Part shown: positions 49,839 to 58,125 of the stretch, piece by piece
Layout of the letters: every line of letters starts with the position of its first letter
How positions within the stretch are numbered: position 1 is the first letter of the stretch
From: Actinoplanes sp. NBRC 103695
GTDB lineage: Bacteria > Actinomycetota > Actinomycetes > Mycobacteriales > Micromonosporaceae
Length of the DNA stretch: 64,000 nucleotides
Assembly (NCBI RefSeq): GCF_030269485.1
Contig: NZ_BSTL01000003.1
Location: forward strand, 372,001-436,000
Direction of reading: 5' to 3'
Program-made: the position numbers and the translations under genes
Notes under the pieces: model-generated
Databases searched by the model: none
The model's input: only the letters and a program-made list of their open reading frames with translations
Told to the model about the DNA's origin: nothing

Positions 49839-51320
49839 ATGCGCGGGCACCTGAGTCACCAACGCTCGCTGTTCGACGTGCCGGAGGACCTGACCTACTT
49901 CGTGCACGGCGACACTCACCTGGTGGTCAACCCCGAGGTGGGCGCCCGGTGCGTGCTCACGCCGGCCGAGTTCGGGGTCCTCCGGGCCTTGGCGGCCGGA
50001 CCCGCATCCCCGCTGCCGGACGGCTCGCAGACCGAGCGGGCGCTCGCCAAGCTGATTCTGAGCTGGGTCGTCTACTTCAACGGCCACCGGCCCACCGTCA
50101 CGGTGAGCGAACCGCCGCTGTCGATCGCCTACTACGCCATCACCGACGGGTGCAACCTGCGATGCCCGTATTGCTACGCCTCCTCGGAGAAGTGCCTGCC
50201 GGGCGAGCTGTCTCACGCCGAGTCGCTCGACCTGGTCTCCCAGATCGCCGCGATGGGCACCCGGACCCTGGTCTTCACCGGCGGCGAGCCAATGCTGCGC
50301 AAAGACCTGTTCGACGTCGTCGAGCATGCCCGCACCAGTGGCCTGCTGCCCCGGATCATCACCAACGCCACCATGATCCGTACCCCGGAGACCGCACAGC
50401 GATTCGCCGACCTGTTCGACGCCGTCACCGTCAGCCTCGACGGCGGCACCGCCGAGACGCACGACCGCACCCGTGGCAAGGGCGCCTTCGACAAGACCTT
50501 CCGTGCGCTGCGCCTGCTCAACGACGCCGGCGTGGTGCCCCGCATCAACCACATCGTGACCTCGGAGAACATCGAGGAGCTGGAGGACTTCGCGCGGTTC
50601 CTGGAGACCGTCGAGGTGCACAGCGTCCGGCTGATGAACCACAATCAGCTCGGCCGCGGCGTCCAGGACGACTACGACTTCGGCTGGAACGACCACCTGC
50701 GGGTGCAGCAGATCGTCTGGACCTCGCCGATGGCCGGTACGCTGCGGCCGGACGGGCCGCGCCCGGTCACGCCCTGCTCGGTCAGCGGCAACTGCGGACT
50801 GGGCGGCAACGAGATCTACATCAACTCGCTCGGCGACGTCTATCCCTGCAAGTTGGTCACCGAACGGCCGCACCACGCCGGCAACGTCCGCCGGCAGCCG
50901 CTGCACGAGATCTTCGCGAGTCCGGTGCTGGCCGGAATGCGCCGCAGCACCGTCTACGGCGGCGAGTTCCACGGCGACTGCCGCAGCTGCTACATCCGGT
51001 CCAACTGCGGCGGGGGCTGCCGCGCCACACACATGTCACTCTCCGGCGACCTGCGCCACAACGACCGGCACTACTGCCGCATCCTGCGCCACGGCATGGT
51101 CACCCAGCTCTGGCAGGAGAGCGGGGTGAGCCGGGCCGAGATCGCGGCCGGCGACCTGGCGATGACGGTGCCACGGATGGTCGCGGACGGCTCCGTGCAC
51201 GCCGCTCACGAGCAGTGGCGGACGTACGTTCCGCCGGCCGTGCCGACGATCAGCCCCGGCAAGCTGCTCCCCATCACCCCGGTGACCAGGAGGTCGGACA
51301 ATGTCCCTGCACATCAGTGA
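49839..51320 (+). CDS. Radical SAM/SPASM peptide maturase (sactisynthase-like)
   Basis: 493 aa. An N-terminal winged-helix-like leader-binding region (FDVPEDLTYFVHGDTHLVVNP, then LTPAEFGVLRALA) precedes the radical SAM motif CNLRCPYC (C105, C109, C112), FTGGEPMLR, and IITNATMI. SPASM region: PCSVSGNCGLGGNEIYIN, DVYPCKL, CRSCYIRSNCGGGC and HYCRIL. Such enzymes make thioether (sactionine/ranthionine) or C-C bonds at core Cys or aromatic residues. RBS AAGGAG precedes the ATG at 49839. It overlaps pqqD by 20 bp, so a separate RRE partner is made together with it. Confidence 0.94.
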   Translation: MRGHLSHQRSLFDVPEDLTYFVHGDTHLVVNPEVGARCVLTPAEFGVLRALAAGPASPLPDGSQTERALAKLILSWVVYFNGHRPTVTVSEPPLSIAYYAITDGCNLRCPYCYASSEKCLPGELSHAESLDLVSQIAAMGTRTLVFTGGEPMLRKDLFDVVEHARTSGLLPRIITNATMIRTPETAQRFADLFDAVTVSLDGGTAETHDRTRGKGAFDKTFRALRLLNDAGVVPRINHIVTSENIEELEDFARFLETVEVHSVRLMNHNQLGRGVQDDYDFGWNDHLRVQQIVWTSPMAGTLRPDGPRPVTPCSVSGNCGLGGNEIYINSLGDVYPCKLVTERPHHAGNVRRQPLHEIFASPVLAGMRRSTVYGGEFHGDCRSCYIRSNCGGGCRATHMSLSGDLRHNDRHYCRILRHGMVTQLWQESGVSRAEIAAGDLAMTVPRMVADGSVHAAHEQWRTYVPPAVPTISPGKLLPITPVTRRSDNVPAHQ

Positions 51321-51582
51321 GAACGTGATCTGGCACGAGATGGCCGACGGTGTCTCGCTCTACCACATCGAGAGCGGCGAGTTCCGGTCGCTCAACGCGA
51401 CCGCCGCACAGATCTGGGCACTGGTGGCCGACGACGGCGACCGCCACGCCGTGGCCACCAGGTTGGCGTTGATCCACGCGGCCGGGAACGGCGCCATCGC
51501 CGCACGCATCCGGTCCGATGTGGATGCCTTCGTCGACGCCATGGTGGAGCAGGGCATGCTCGTCGAGGCCGTACCGGCATGA
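51301..51582 (+). CDS. pqqD: PqqD-type RiPP recognition element
   Basis: 93 aa. PqqD fold pattern: ISENVIWHEMADGVSLYHIESGEFRSLNATAAQIWALV, then DVDAFVDAMVEQGMLVEA. PqqD-like proteins bind leader peptides and deliver them to a radical SAM or other maturase. It overlaps both neighbours (20 bp with the radical SAM gene, ATGA with the flavin enzyme). The likely ligand is the 47-residue leader shared by the two peptides. Confidence 0.93.
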   Translation: MSLHISENVIWHEMADGVSLYHIESGEFRSLNATAAQIWALVADDGDRHAVATRLALIHAAGNGAIAARIRSDVDAFVDAMVEQGMLVEAVPA

Positions 51583-52925
51583 CGTCGCCGGCCGGCACCC
51601 GCGCGGTGGTCCTCGGCGGCGGCTTCGCCGGGGTGCTCGCGGCCGGGATGCTGGGCCGGCACGTCGACGACGTCGTCCTCGTCGAGGCGGGCCGGTATCC
51701 CGGCGGGCCGGCCGTCCGGACCGGCGTTCCCCAGGCACACCACAACCACATCCTGGTCGCCGGTGGTGCCCAGGCGCTGGACACGCTGTTACCGGGTGTG
51801 GTGGGGGAGTTGCTCGCGGCCGGAGGGCAGCGTCGTGGGCTGACCGGTGACGCCCTGATCCGAACCGCCGGCGGCTGGCTGCGGAGGCAGGAGACCCCGG
51901 CGTACGTGGTCTCGGCGAGCCGATGGCTGATCGACCACGTGGTACGCCGGCGGGCGCTCGGCGTCGGCGCGGTGACCGTACGCGAAGAAACCCGGGCCGT
52001 AGCTCTCACCGGAACCACCGCCCGCGTGACCGGCGTCGTCCTCGACGACGGTGAGGTCATGTCGGCGGACCTCGTGGTCGATGCCACCGGCCGGCGGTCC
52101 CGCACACCGGCGTGGCTCGCGGACCTCGGCGCGGACCCGGTCGACGAGGAGACGATCGACTCGGGCCTCTGCTATGCCACCAGGATCTACCGCGCTCCCG
52201 CCGAGCTGGTCGCGGGCATCCCAGCGATCATGCTGCATCCGCGGGTGGACGACGGACGGGAGTCGCACGGTGCGACGATCTTCCCGATCGAGGGCGATCG
52301 GTGGATCATGACGCTCACCGGGACGCAGGGCAACGTCCCGCCGGCTGATCCGGCCGCCTTCACCGACGCGGTCGCGGCACTCGCCCCGATCGTCGCGGGC
52401 CTGGTGGACGCGGCCGAGCCGCTGAGCGGGGTGCGGCCGTACCGGATGACCGCGAATCGCCGCCGCCGGTTCGAGCTCGGCGGGCACCCGGCCGGGCTGG
52501 TCGTGCTCGGCGACGCCGTCTCCGCGACCAACCCCGTGTACTCGCACGGCATGTCCGTGGCCGCGCTGAGCGTGCTCCGGCTGGTCCGGGAACTGGACCG
52601 GTACGGACCGGACCCCGGCGCCTGTCCGCGGTTCCAGTCGGCGGTGGCCGACGAGGTGGACCTGCCCTGGCGGATGGCGACAGCAGGCGACCGCGGGCCG
52701 GCGGCGCCCGCGTCGTTCCGGGACCGGCTCGCCCGGAGCCCCGAGCTGATCGCCGAGACGTTCCGCGTGCAGACCCTGATCGGCGCGCCCGCCGATCCGG
52801 CCGCCACACTGCGGCGCGCCCTGGCCGGGACCGTGCCGCCGCCGCTCGGCCCGGACGATGCGGTCGCGCAATTCCCGGAGCTGTCCGGGTGGTGGGGTTC
52901 CGGCCCGTCGAGGAGGTTCGGGTGA
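51579..52925 (+). CDS. FAD-dependent monooxygenase/oxidoreductase
   Basis: 448 aa. FAD motifs: VVLGGGFAGVLAAGML at the N-terminus, an acidic strand end VLVEAGRYPGG, DLVVDATGRRSRTPAWL in the middle, and VVLGDAVSATNPVYSHGM near the C-terminus, the GD-x6-P pattern of class A hydroxylases. The GDAVSATNPVYSHGMSVAAL stretch is usual in the PHBH-like superfamily. The WxWxIP motif of flavin halogenases is absent. It may hydroxylate or desaturate a residue of the core. It overlaps pqqD and the peptidase gene by 4 bp each. Confidence 0.88.
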   Translation: MTSPAGTRAVVLGGGFAGVLAAGMLGRHVDDVVLVEAGRYPGGPAVRTGVPQAHHNHILVAGGAQALDTLLPGVVGELLAAGGQRRGLTGDALIRTAGGWLRRQETPAYVVSASRWLIDHVVRRRALGVGAVTVREETRAVALTGTTARVTGVVLDDGEVMSADLVVDATGRRSRTPAWLADLGADPVDEETIDSGLCYATRIYRAPAELVAGIPAIMLHPRVDDGRESHGATIFPIEGDRWIMTLTGTQGNVPPADPAAFTDAVAALAPIVAGLVDAAEPLSGVRPYRMTANRRRRFELGGHPAGLVVLGDAVSATNPVYSHGMSVAALSVLRLVRELDRYGPDPGACPRFQSAVADEVDLPWRMATAGDRGPAAPASFRDRLARSPELIAETFRVQTLIGAPADPAATLRRALAGTVPPPLGPDDAVAQFPELSGWWGSGPSRRFG

Positions 52926-54724
52926 TTCCGTACGACGTGCTGTTCGGCAATCCGGCGTACCTGAAACCGGAGCTCTCCCCGGACGGCCGCGACCTGTTCT
53001 TCCTCGCCCCGTTCGAGGGCGTGCTCAACGTGTGGACGGCCCCGGTCGACGCGCCGTCATCGGCGACGGTGGTGACCCGCGATCGGGGACGCGGCGTACG
53101 GACGTTCGGCGTGTGCCACGACGGGCGGACCTTGTTCTCGCTGCGGGACACTGACGGCGACGAGAGCTGGCGGCTCCACCTTGTGGATCTGAAGACGGGC
53201 GTGGAACGCTGCGCCACCCCGCTCGACGGCGTTCAGGTCCGGGTGCTCGCACATCACCGCGGGCACCCGGACACCCTCCTCCTCGGCATCAACGCCGCGC
53301 GGCGCGACCTGCACGACGTTCACCGGCTCTCCCTGTCCACAGGGGAACTGTCCGAGGTCGCCGCGAATCCCGGCTATCTGAGCTGGATCGTCGACGCCGA
53401 CCTGCGGGTGCGTGGCGGGAGTCGGATGCGGCCCGACGGCGGGGCGACGATCTGCCTGGACGGGGACGATGCGTGGCTCGAGGTTCCGTACGAGGACGTG
53501 ATGAGCACACGCGTCATCGGCTTCGCCCGCGACGGCGCCACCCTCTACCTGCTCTCGTCGATCGGCGCCAACACGACCCGGCTGTACGCGGTCGACGTAG
53601 CCACCGGCGAGCACACCCTGCTCGCCGCCGACCCGACGTACGACATACGGCACGTCGAGTTCGACCCTGCCACGCTGCGGCCGCAGGCGGTCGTGTTCGG
53701 CAAGGACCGCGACCACCGGGTGTTCCTCGACGACGATCACGCCGAGGAGTGGGCCCGGATCAGTGCCGCCCTGCCCGACGCGGAGGTGTACGCCGATCGC
53801 GGCGACGAACGCTGGATCCTCTCCGTGGTGACCGGCGCCGACCCGGTCCGCTACTACCGGTACGACCGCGCGCCCGGCCGGCTCACCTACCTGTTCAACC
53901 ACCAGCCGGAGCTGGACCGCTACCGCCTCGCCCGGATGGAGCCGTTCGCGTTCACGGCCCGCGACGGCGTGCCGGTCAGCGGATACGTCACCTGGCCACC
54001 GGGCGTCGCCCGGCAGGCGCTGCCCGCGGTGGTCAACGTGCACGGCGGTCCCTGGACGCGGCACCGGTTCGGCTTCGACGAGGAGGCCCAGCTCCTCGCC
54101 GACCGCGGCTACGCCTGCGTCCAGGTCAACTTCCGCGGCTCCTCCGGGTACGGCAAGCGCTTCCGCAACCTCGGCGCCAAGCAATGGGGCGCGGCCATGC
54201 AGACGGACCTGTTGGACGCGGTGGACCATCTGGTGGCCTCGGGCGCGGTCGACCGTTCCCGGATCGGGATCATGGGCACCTCGTACGGCGGGTATGCGGC
54301 CCTGGCGGGCGTCGCCTTCAGCCCCGGCGTCTTCCGCTGCGCGATCAGCCTGTGCGGGCCGACCAGCCTGCTGACCCTGCTGGCCGGGGGGCCGCCCTAC
54401 CGCAGCCCGCTGGCGGCGTTCATGCGGGCGCAGGTGGGCGATCCCGAGACCGAGTCGGACATGCTGTGGGAGCGGTCGCCGCTGTCCCGGGCCGGCGACA
54501 TCGACGTGCCGGTGCTGATCGGGCAGGGTGCCAACGATGTGCGGGTCACCCCGGACGAGGCCGCACAGATCGTCGAGGCGCTGGCGGCGAAGGGCCTGCC
54601 GTACGAATATCTGCTTTTCCCGGACGAGGGCCACGGGCTGGCCCGGCCGGAGAACCGGCGGACCTATTACGCGGCCGTCGAACGTTTCCTGGCCACCCAC
54701 CTCGGCGGAGAGCCCACCCCGTGA
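52922..54724 (+). CDS. Prolyl-oligopeptidase-family (S9) peptidase
   Basis: 600 aa. A WD40-like beta-propeller N-terminus (about 1-330: KPELSPDGRDLFFL, GVRTFGVCHDGRTLFSLRDTDGDESW) and an alpha/beta hydrolase C-terminus with the triad S454 in GTSYGGYAAL, D539 in GANDVRVTPDEA and H571 in DEGHGLARPENR. There is no signal peptide. The propeller restricts access to short peptides, which suits leader trimming or follower removal. Start: GTG at 52922 with AGGAGG just upstream. It is last in the operon, convergent with a methyltransferase gene 40 bp away. Confidence 0.93.
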   Translation: MIPYDVLFGNPAYLKPELSPDGRDLFFLAPFEGVLNVWTAPVDAPSSATVVTRDRGRGVRTFGVCHDGRTLFSLRDTDGDESWRLHLVDLKTGVERCATPLDGVQVRVLAHHRGHPDTLLLGINAARRDLHDVHRLSLSTGELSEVAANPGYLSWIVDADLRVRGGSRMRPDGGATICLDGDDAWLEVPYEDVMSTRVIGFARDGATLYLLSSIGANTTRLYAVDVATGEHTLLAADPTYDIRHVEFDPATLRPQAVVFGKDRDHRVFLDDDHAEEWARISAALPDAEVYADRGDERWILSVVTGADPVRYYRYDRAPGRLTYLFNHQPELDRYRLARMEPFAFTARDGVPVSGYVTWPPGVARQALPAVVNVHGGPWTRHRFGFDEEAQLLADRGYACVQVNFRGSSGYGKRFRNLGAKQWGAAMQTDLLDAVDHLVASGAVDRSRIGIMGTSYGGYAALAGVAFSPGVFRCAISLCGPTSLLTLLAGGPPYRSPLAAFMRAQVGDPETESDMLWERSPLSRAGDIDVPVLIGQGANDVRVTPDEAAQIVEALAAKGLPYEYLLFPDEGHGLARPENRRTYYAAVERFLATHLGGEPTP

Positions 54725-54764
54725 CCGCACGGGCCGACACCGACCCGGACTCCCCCCCGGGCCG

Positions 54765-55511
54765 TCACATTTTTACGGCTTCGAGGAGGACGGCAAACGG
54801 CTGGTCGAGGTGGTCTTGCCACCATTGTGGGCCGGGGTGGTCATGACCCTCCGGTGAGAGCGTCGGCATGACCCAGCGGATCTCGCCGAAACCAGCCTCG
54901 GTGAGGGCCTCCTCGAGCGCCGCGCGGCTCCAGTAGTAGACCGTGAAGTACGGGCTCTGAAAGCCCGTCACATTGATCCGGAAGGCGAACGCCTCGCCGT
55001 TCTCGAGCGGGCCGTCGGACCGAAGTAGAAAGTCGGCACCGTACTTGAGGTAGTAGCCCGGGACCTGTGAGATATCGGGACTGAGCTGATAGGCGACGAA
55101 CCTGCCGCCGGGGCGCAGGCTACGGCCGATGTTCCGGCACATGTCATGGAGGTGTTCCACCGACTCGCTGTAGTGCAGAAGGTAGACGCCCAGCGCGCCA
55201 TCGAACCGGCCGACGTCGCCCAGCGCACCCACATCCGCGACCTGGTACTCCACACCGGATGGCCGCTCTTGCTCCGCGTCCCGCGCAACCCGGATCATCT
55301 CCGGCGACAGGTCGACGCCGAGCACCCGGCTCGCCCCACGACGACGCAGCTGCCGGGTGTACGCCCCGGTCCCACAGGCGACATCCAGCCAGGCTTGCTC
55401 GGTCACATCGCCGACCAGTTCCATGATGGAGTGCGCTTCCACGTACGTGCGTAGCGGCACCAGTTCGAAGGTCGTGTCGTACCGATCCGCGAACGTGTCG
55501 TACTCGGCCAC
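54765..55511 (-). CDS. Class I SAM-dependent methyltransferase
   Basis: 248 aa. Methyltransf_11/25-type fold: WLDVACGTGAYTRQLRRRG (motif I), VLGVDLSPEMI, VADVGALGDVGRFDGALGVYLLHYSESVEHL, SLRPGGRFVAYQLSP. The N-terminal MAEYDTFADRYDTTFEL is typical of this family. The GTG at 55511 has GAGGG seven bases upstream. It is transcribed toward the S9 gene, so is not in the YcaO operon, but may belong to the same pathway. The substrate is unknown. Confidence 0.88.
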   Translation of the reverse strand: MAEYDTFADRYDTTFELVPLRTYVEAHSIMELVGDVTEQAWLDVACGTGAYTRQLRRRGASRVLGVDLSPEMIRVARDAEQERPSGVEYQVADVGALGDVGRFDGALGVYLLHYSESVEHLHDMCRNIGRSLRPGGRFVAYQLSPDISQVPGYYLKYGADFLLRSDGPLENGEAFAFRINVTGFQSPYFTVYYWSRAALEEALTEAGFGEIRWVMPTLSPEGHDHPGPQWWQDHLDQPFAVLLEAVKM

Positions 55512-55690
55512 TCCTGTTCCCTCGCATCACGTCTCTGACGTCGATCGTTCTCGCTCAACACAACCGGCCGGCCACCGGCGGACGCGCTCGGCGGCTCCAG
55601 GGTTCGCCGCCGAGCTGGAAGGTCTGCTCCGACGGTAACCTGTCCGTCCTGTGTAGGTGTCGTACGTAGTGCGGCGACTGATGCCGCCGG

Positions 55691-56641
55691 TCAGTCCGGG
55701 CGTTGGTCGTCCATCGCGACGACGAGTCTGCGGCCGCGCTGGGTGCGATCCCAGGCCGTCCGGACGTCGGCCAGCGGAACCGCTTCCACGTCCACGCGTA
55801 GATCGCCCGTCTCGACCCGTCGCAGGTACTCAGGGATGGCGAGGAGGATCTGTGGCATCGGGACGCTCCCGCCCCCGCTGCCCAGCATTTCCAGGCCCGT
55901 ACCGCGCAAGGTGTCTGCGGTGAGGGTGACGGTGGAACCGGCGCTTTCCCCGAGCTGGATGTACCTGGTCCGCGCCGTGCCGCGGCCGTTGAAGGACTTC
56001 GCGAGCCTCGCGAGCAGGACTTCGGCCGGCTTCCCCCACAGGTAGTCGAGAATCACGTCGTAGTGCTCGTGAGGCAGTTCATCGGGGTCGAGTCCCACGG
56101 CCGCGTCGGCACCGAGATTCGCCAGGCCCGCCAGCGCCTCACGGTCGCGGCCGGCGGCGGTCACATGGCCGGCGCCGAGCGCCTTGGCGGCCTGGATGGC
56201 GAGGCGCCCCGCCGGCCCCGTGGCTCCCAGCACGAGCACGCTCTGTCCTGTTGTCAACGGTGCCCGGATCGTCAGGGCCAGCCAGCTGGACAGGCCGGGA
56301 CTCATGATGGCGGCCCCGACGGTGGTGTCTACACCCGCGGGTACCGGGAAGCAGGCAGCCGCGGGCGCCACGGTGAGTTCCGAGAAGGTGCCATAGGGCG
56401 CGCGGGGGCTGAGGAAATAGACCCGGCTTCCGTCTTCGAGGTGCCCGATCCCGTCGACACCGGGGATCATCGGGAGCAGGCCGTCGGCGGTGTAGGAGAG
56501 TCCGGCGGCGCGTGCCTTGACCAAGGGGTGAAGGCCGGTCGCTGCGACTCGGACGAGGACCTCGCCGGGGGCGGTCTCCGGGTCGGCGAATTCCTCGTAG
56601 CGGGGCGCCTCATCGGCGGAGTGGATTACGGCGGCTTTCAT
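55691..56641 (-). CDS. MDR-superfamily quinone oxidoreductase-like protein
   Basis: 316 aa. GroES-like N-domain: MKAAVIHSADEAPRYEEF, VLVRVAATGLHPLVKARAAG. NADPH-binding domain with VLGATGPAGRLAIQAAKALGAGHV. Zinc-ligand Cys/His residues of true alcohol dehydrogenases are absent, so a quinone or enone reductase is the better label. It overlaps the small membrane-protein gene by 4 bp (ATGA) and is probably regulated by the divergent TetR at 57271. Confidence 0.9.
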   Translation of the reverse strand: MKAAVIHSADEAPRYEEFADPETAPGEVLVRVAATGLHPLVKARAAGLSYTADGLLPMIPGVDGIGHLEDGSRVYFLSPRAPYGTFSELTVAPAAACFPVPAGVDTTVGAAIMSPGLSSWLALTIRAPLTTGQSVLVLGATGPAGRLAIQAAKALGAGHVTAAGRDREALAGLANLGADAAVGLDPDELPHEHYDVILDYLWGKPAEVLLARLAKSFNGRGTARTRYIQLGESAGSTVTLTADTLRGTGLEMLGSGGGSVPMPQILLAIPEYLRRVETGDLRVDVEAVPLADVRTAWDRTQRGRRLVVAMDDQRPD

Positions 56642-56982
56642 GCCTGCACCGTGCCTTTCGGTTCGATTCTGTCGTGGGTCGGCTCAGGCCAGGCCGCCCG
56701 TACGCCGAGCACCTGCCTGATCAGTAGCCAGTTGAACGAGGCGTAGGCGGCGAACGCCCCGGCGTAGATGAGGTAACTGATCGCGAGCGCCGCCGGCCAC
56801 GGCATGCTCTTCGTCGCGCTGACGGCGACACCGTGCAGCAGGAACGCCAGGACGTAGGTGATCGCGTCGATGAACGGAACGATCAACGGCACCTTGCCCA
56901 GGTTGCGCCGGCGCGACCGGCGTCCGCCCGACCAGTGGTACGTCCAGAGATTCTGGACGACGCCGAGCCACTCGACGAACAA
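56638..56982 (-). CDS. Small membrane protein
   Basis: 114 aa with a TTG start at 56982 (CGAGG eight bases upstream). An N-terminal amphipathic segment MFVEWLGVVQNLWTYHW is followed by a basic GGRRSRRRN stretch and two hydrophobic segments, VPLIVPFIDAITYVLAFLLHGV and PAALAISYLIYAGAFAAYASF. No named family. The frame extends upstream to a stop without ATG or GTG, so TTG is the only start. It is cotranscribed with the quinone oxidoreductase-like gene. Confidence 0.65.
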   Translation of the reverse strand: MFVEWLGVVQNLWTYHWSGGRRSRRRNLGKVPLIVPFIDAITYVLAFLLHGVAVSATKSMPWPAALAISYLIYAGAFAAYASFNWLLIRQVLGVRAAWPEPTHDRIEPKGTVQA

Positions 56983-57139
56983 GCTGTGGACCTCGTGCGC
57001 ACTCTGCCGCGCATCGTGTCAACTCCTCGTGTGGTACCTGGTGAACCGGAACGGGCAGCGGCGGGGAAGGACCGCGCCAGGCCTCCGGATCACTGGTTGT
57101 TCATGGACGTGAAAACCGGTGAGGAGACCGAGCACCCAG

Positions 57140-57162
57140 TTTCGGCTACGCTGTAGCCGAAA
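57140..57162. promoter_or_regulatory. TetR operator palindrome
   Basis: TTTCGGCTAC-GCT-GTAGCCGAAA: perfect 10-bp arms around a 3-nt centre, between the membrane-protein operon and the divergent TetR gene. A partial repeat CTGTAGC follows at 57167-57173. This is the strongest palindrome in the window outside the hairpin at 49.8 kb. Confidence 0.75.
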
Positions 57163-57270
57163 TTGACTGTAGCAGGGTCTGATCTTCACGAGGCGGGTGA
57201 TCCACGCCACGCACCCGCCGCGGAACGGGTCGAGCCCGCTCGAACGGCTTATACGTTCATACTTGCTTTC

Positions 57271-57957
57271 GTGTCGTCACCCACCACCGCCAGCGCCGCC
57301 GCCGGGCAGGGCCGGCCCGCCGCGACGGGCCGGCGCAGCCCGGGGCGCCCGCCGATGTCGCTCGGCCGCATAGTGGACGCCGCCATCGAGCTCGCGGACG
57401 AGCACGGCGGTGAGGCCCTCACCCTGCGGGCGGTCGCCCAGCGGCTCGGCTCGAGCACCGCGACCCTCTACCGCCATCTCGACGGCCGTGCGGCGCTGAT
57501 CGGGCTCGTGGTGGACAGAGTGCTCGGCGAGGCCCTCGTCGACGAAACCGCTCTGGCCGCCTTGAGCTGGGAAGACGCCTGCCGGCGGCTGGCCGTCGCG
57601 ATGTTCGAGGCACTCTCACGACACCGGCGGTCAGTGTCCCTCATGACTGAGCAGACGCCGGTCGGGCCGAACATGATGGCGCTACGTGAACTCAGCGTCT
57701 CGACCCTCCTGCACCACGGATTCCCTCCTGAGACGGCAGCCCGCTTCTCGGTGATACTCACTCGATACGTGCTCGGCTTCGCGATGCAGGTCCGCGACGA
57801 CAAGCCGGCATCGGGTTCCGTCATGACCTCCGAGGTCCCGGACGCCGACCGGTACCCCGGCATCGTCGCCGTGGCGTCATACTGGCCGACCCCGTTGGAG
57901 GACGAGTTCCGGTACGGCCTCGACCTACTCATCCTCGGACTGCCCCGACACCCCTGA
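57271..57957 (+). CDS. TetR family transcriptional regulator
   Basis: 228 aa from the GTG at 57271. Pro/Gly/Arg-rich N-terminus, then the HTH: LGRIVDAAIELADEHGGEALTLRAVAQRLGSSTATLYRHLDGRAALIGLVVDRVLGE. The C-terminal part is a TetR_C ligand domain. A GTG at the 5' end of the longer frame (57163) would place the palindrome directly at the start; the HTH distance and a CATACT hexamer seven bases before 57271 favour a leaderless start there. It is divergent from the quinone reductase operon and likely represses it. Confidence 0.88.
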   Translation: MSSPTTASAAAGQGRPAATGRRSPGRPPMSLGRIVDAAIELADEHGGEALTLRAVAQRLGSSTATLYRHLDGRAALIGLVVDRVLGEALVDETALAALSWEDACRRLAVAMFEALSRHRRSVSLMTEQTPVGPNMMALRELSVSTLLHHGFPPETAARFSVILTRYVLGFAMQVRDDKPASGSVMTSEVPDADRYPGIVAVASYWPTPLEDEFRYGLDLLILGLPRHP

Positions 57958-58050
57958 CCGGCACAGCAGAGACGTCGTCTTCATGTCAGCCGAAGGCCGG
58001 TCCGCCAACTGGCGACAGCTCAACCTTCCAACCAGTCGCGCCGACCGTGC

Positions 58051-58066
58051 TACTGCGGCCGTAGTA
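58051..58066. promoter_or_regulatory. Palindrome upstream of the isopentenyltransferase gene
   Basis: TACTGCGG-CCGTAGTA: 8-bp arms with one mismatch, 60 bp before the ATG at 58126. It could be an operator for an unlinked regulator. The spacer otherwise shows no clear promoter. Confidence 0.4.
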
Positions 58067-58125
58067 GGAAGCATTGTCCATGTCCGGAGGACGCGGGAGT
58101 CCGGCGATCAGGGGATCGTTGTCTC

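Noticed and set aside
51579..52925. Flavin-dependent halogenase
   Set aside because: The WxWxIP motif and the conserved active-site Lys region of tryptophan halogenases are not visible; the C-terminal GDAVSATNP motif points to a class A monooxygenase-like enzyme.
42951..54724. Thioviridamide-type (thioamitide), azole-forming TOMM, or lanthipeptide cluster
   Set aside because: No HopA1-like or phosphotransferase genes for dehydration, no lanthionine synthetase, no E1-like partner and no McbC-type dehydrogenase; the YcaO partner is TfuA-like and a radical SAM/PqqD pair is present instead.
56833..57156. 107-codon rightward ORF across the TetR intergenic region
   Set aside because: It runs antisense into the membrane-protein gene and ends next to the operator palindrome; composition is that of a shadow frame.
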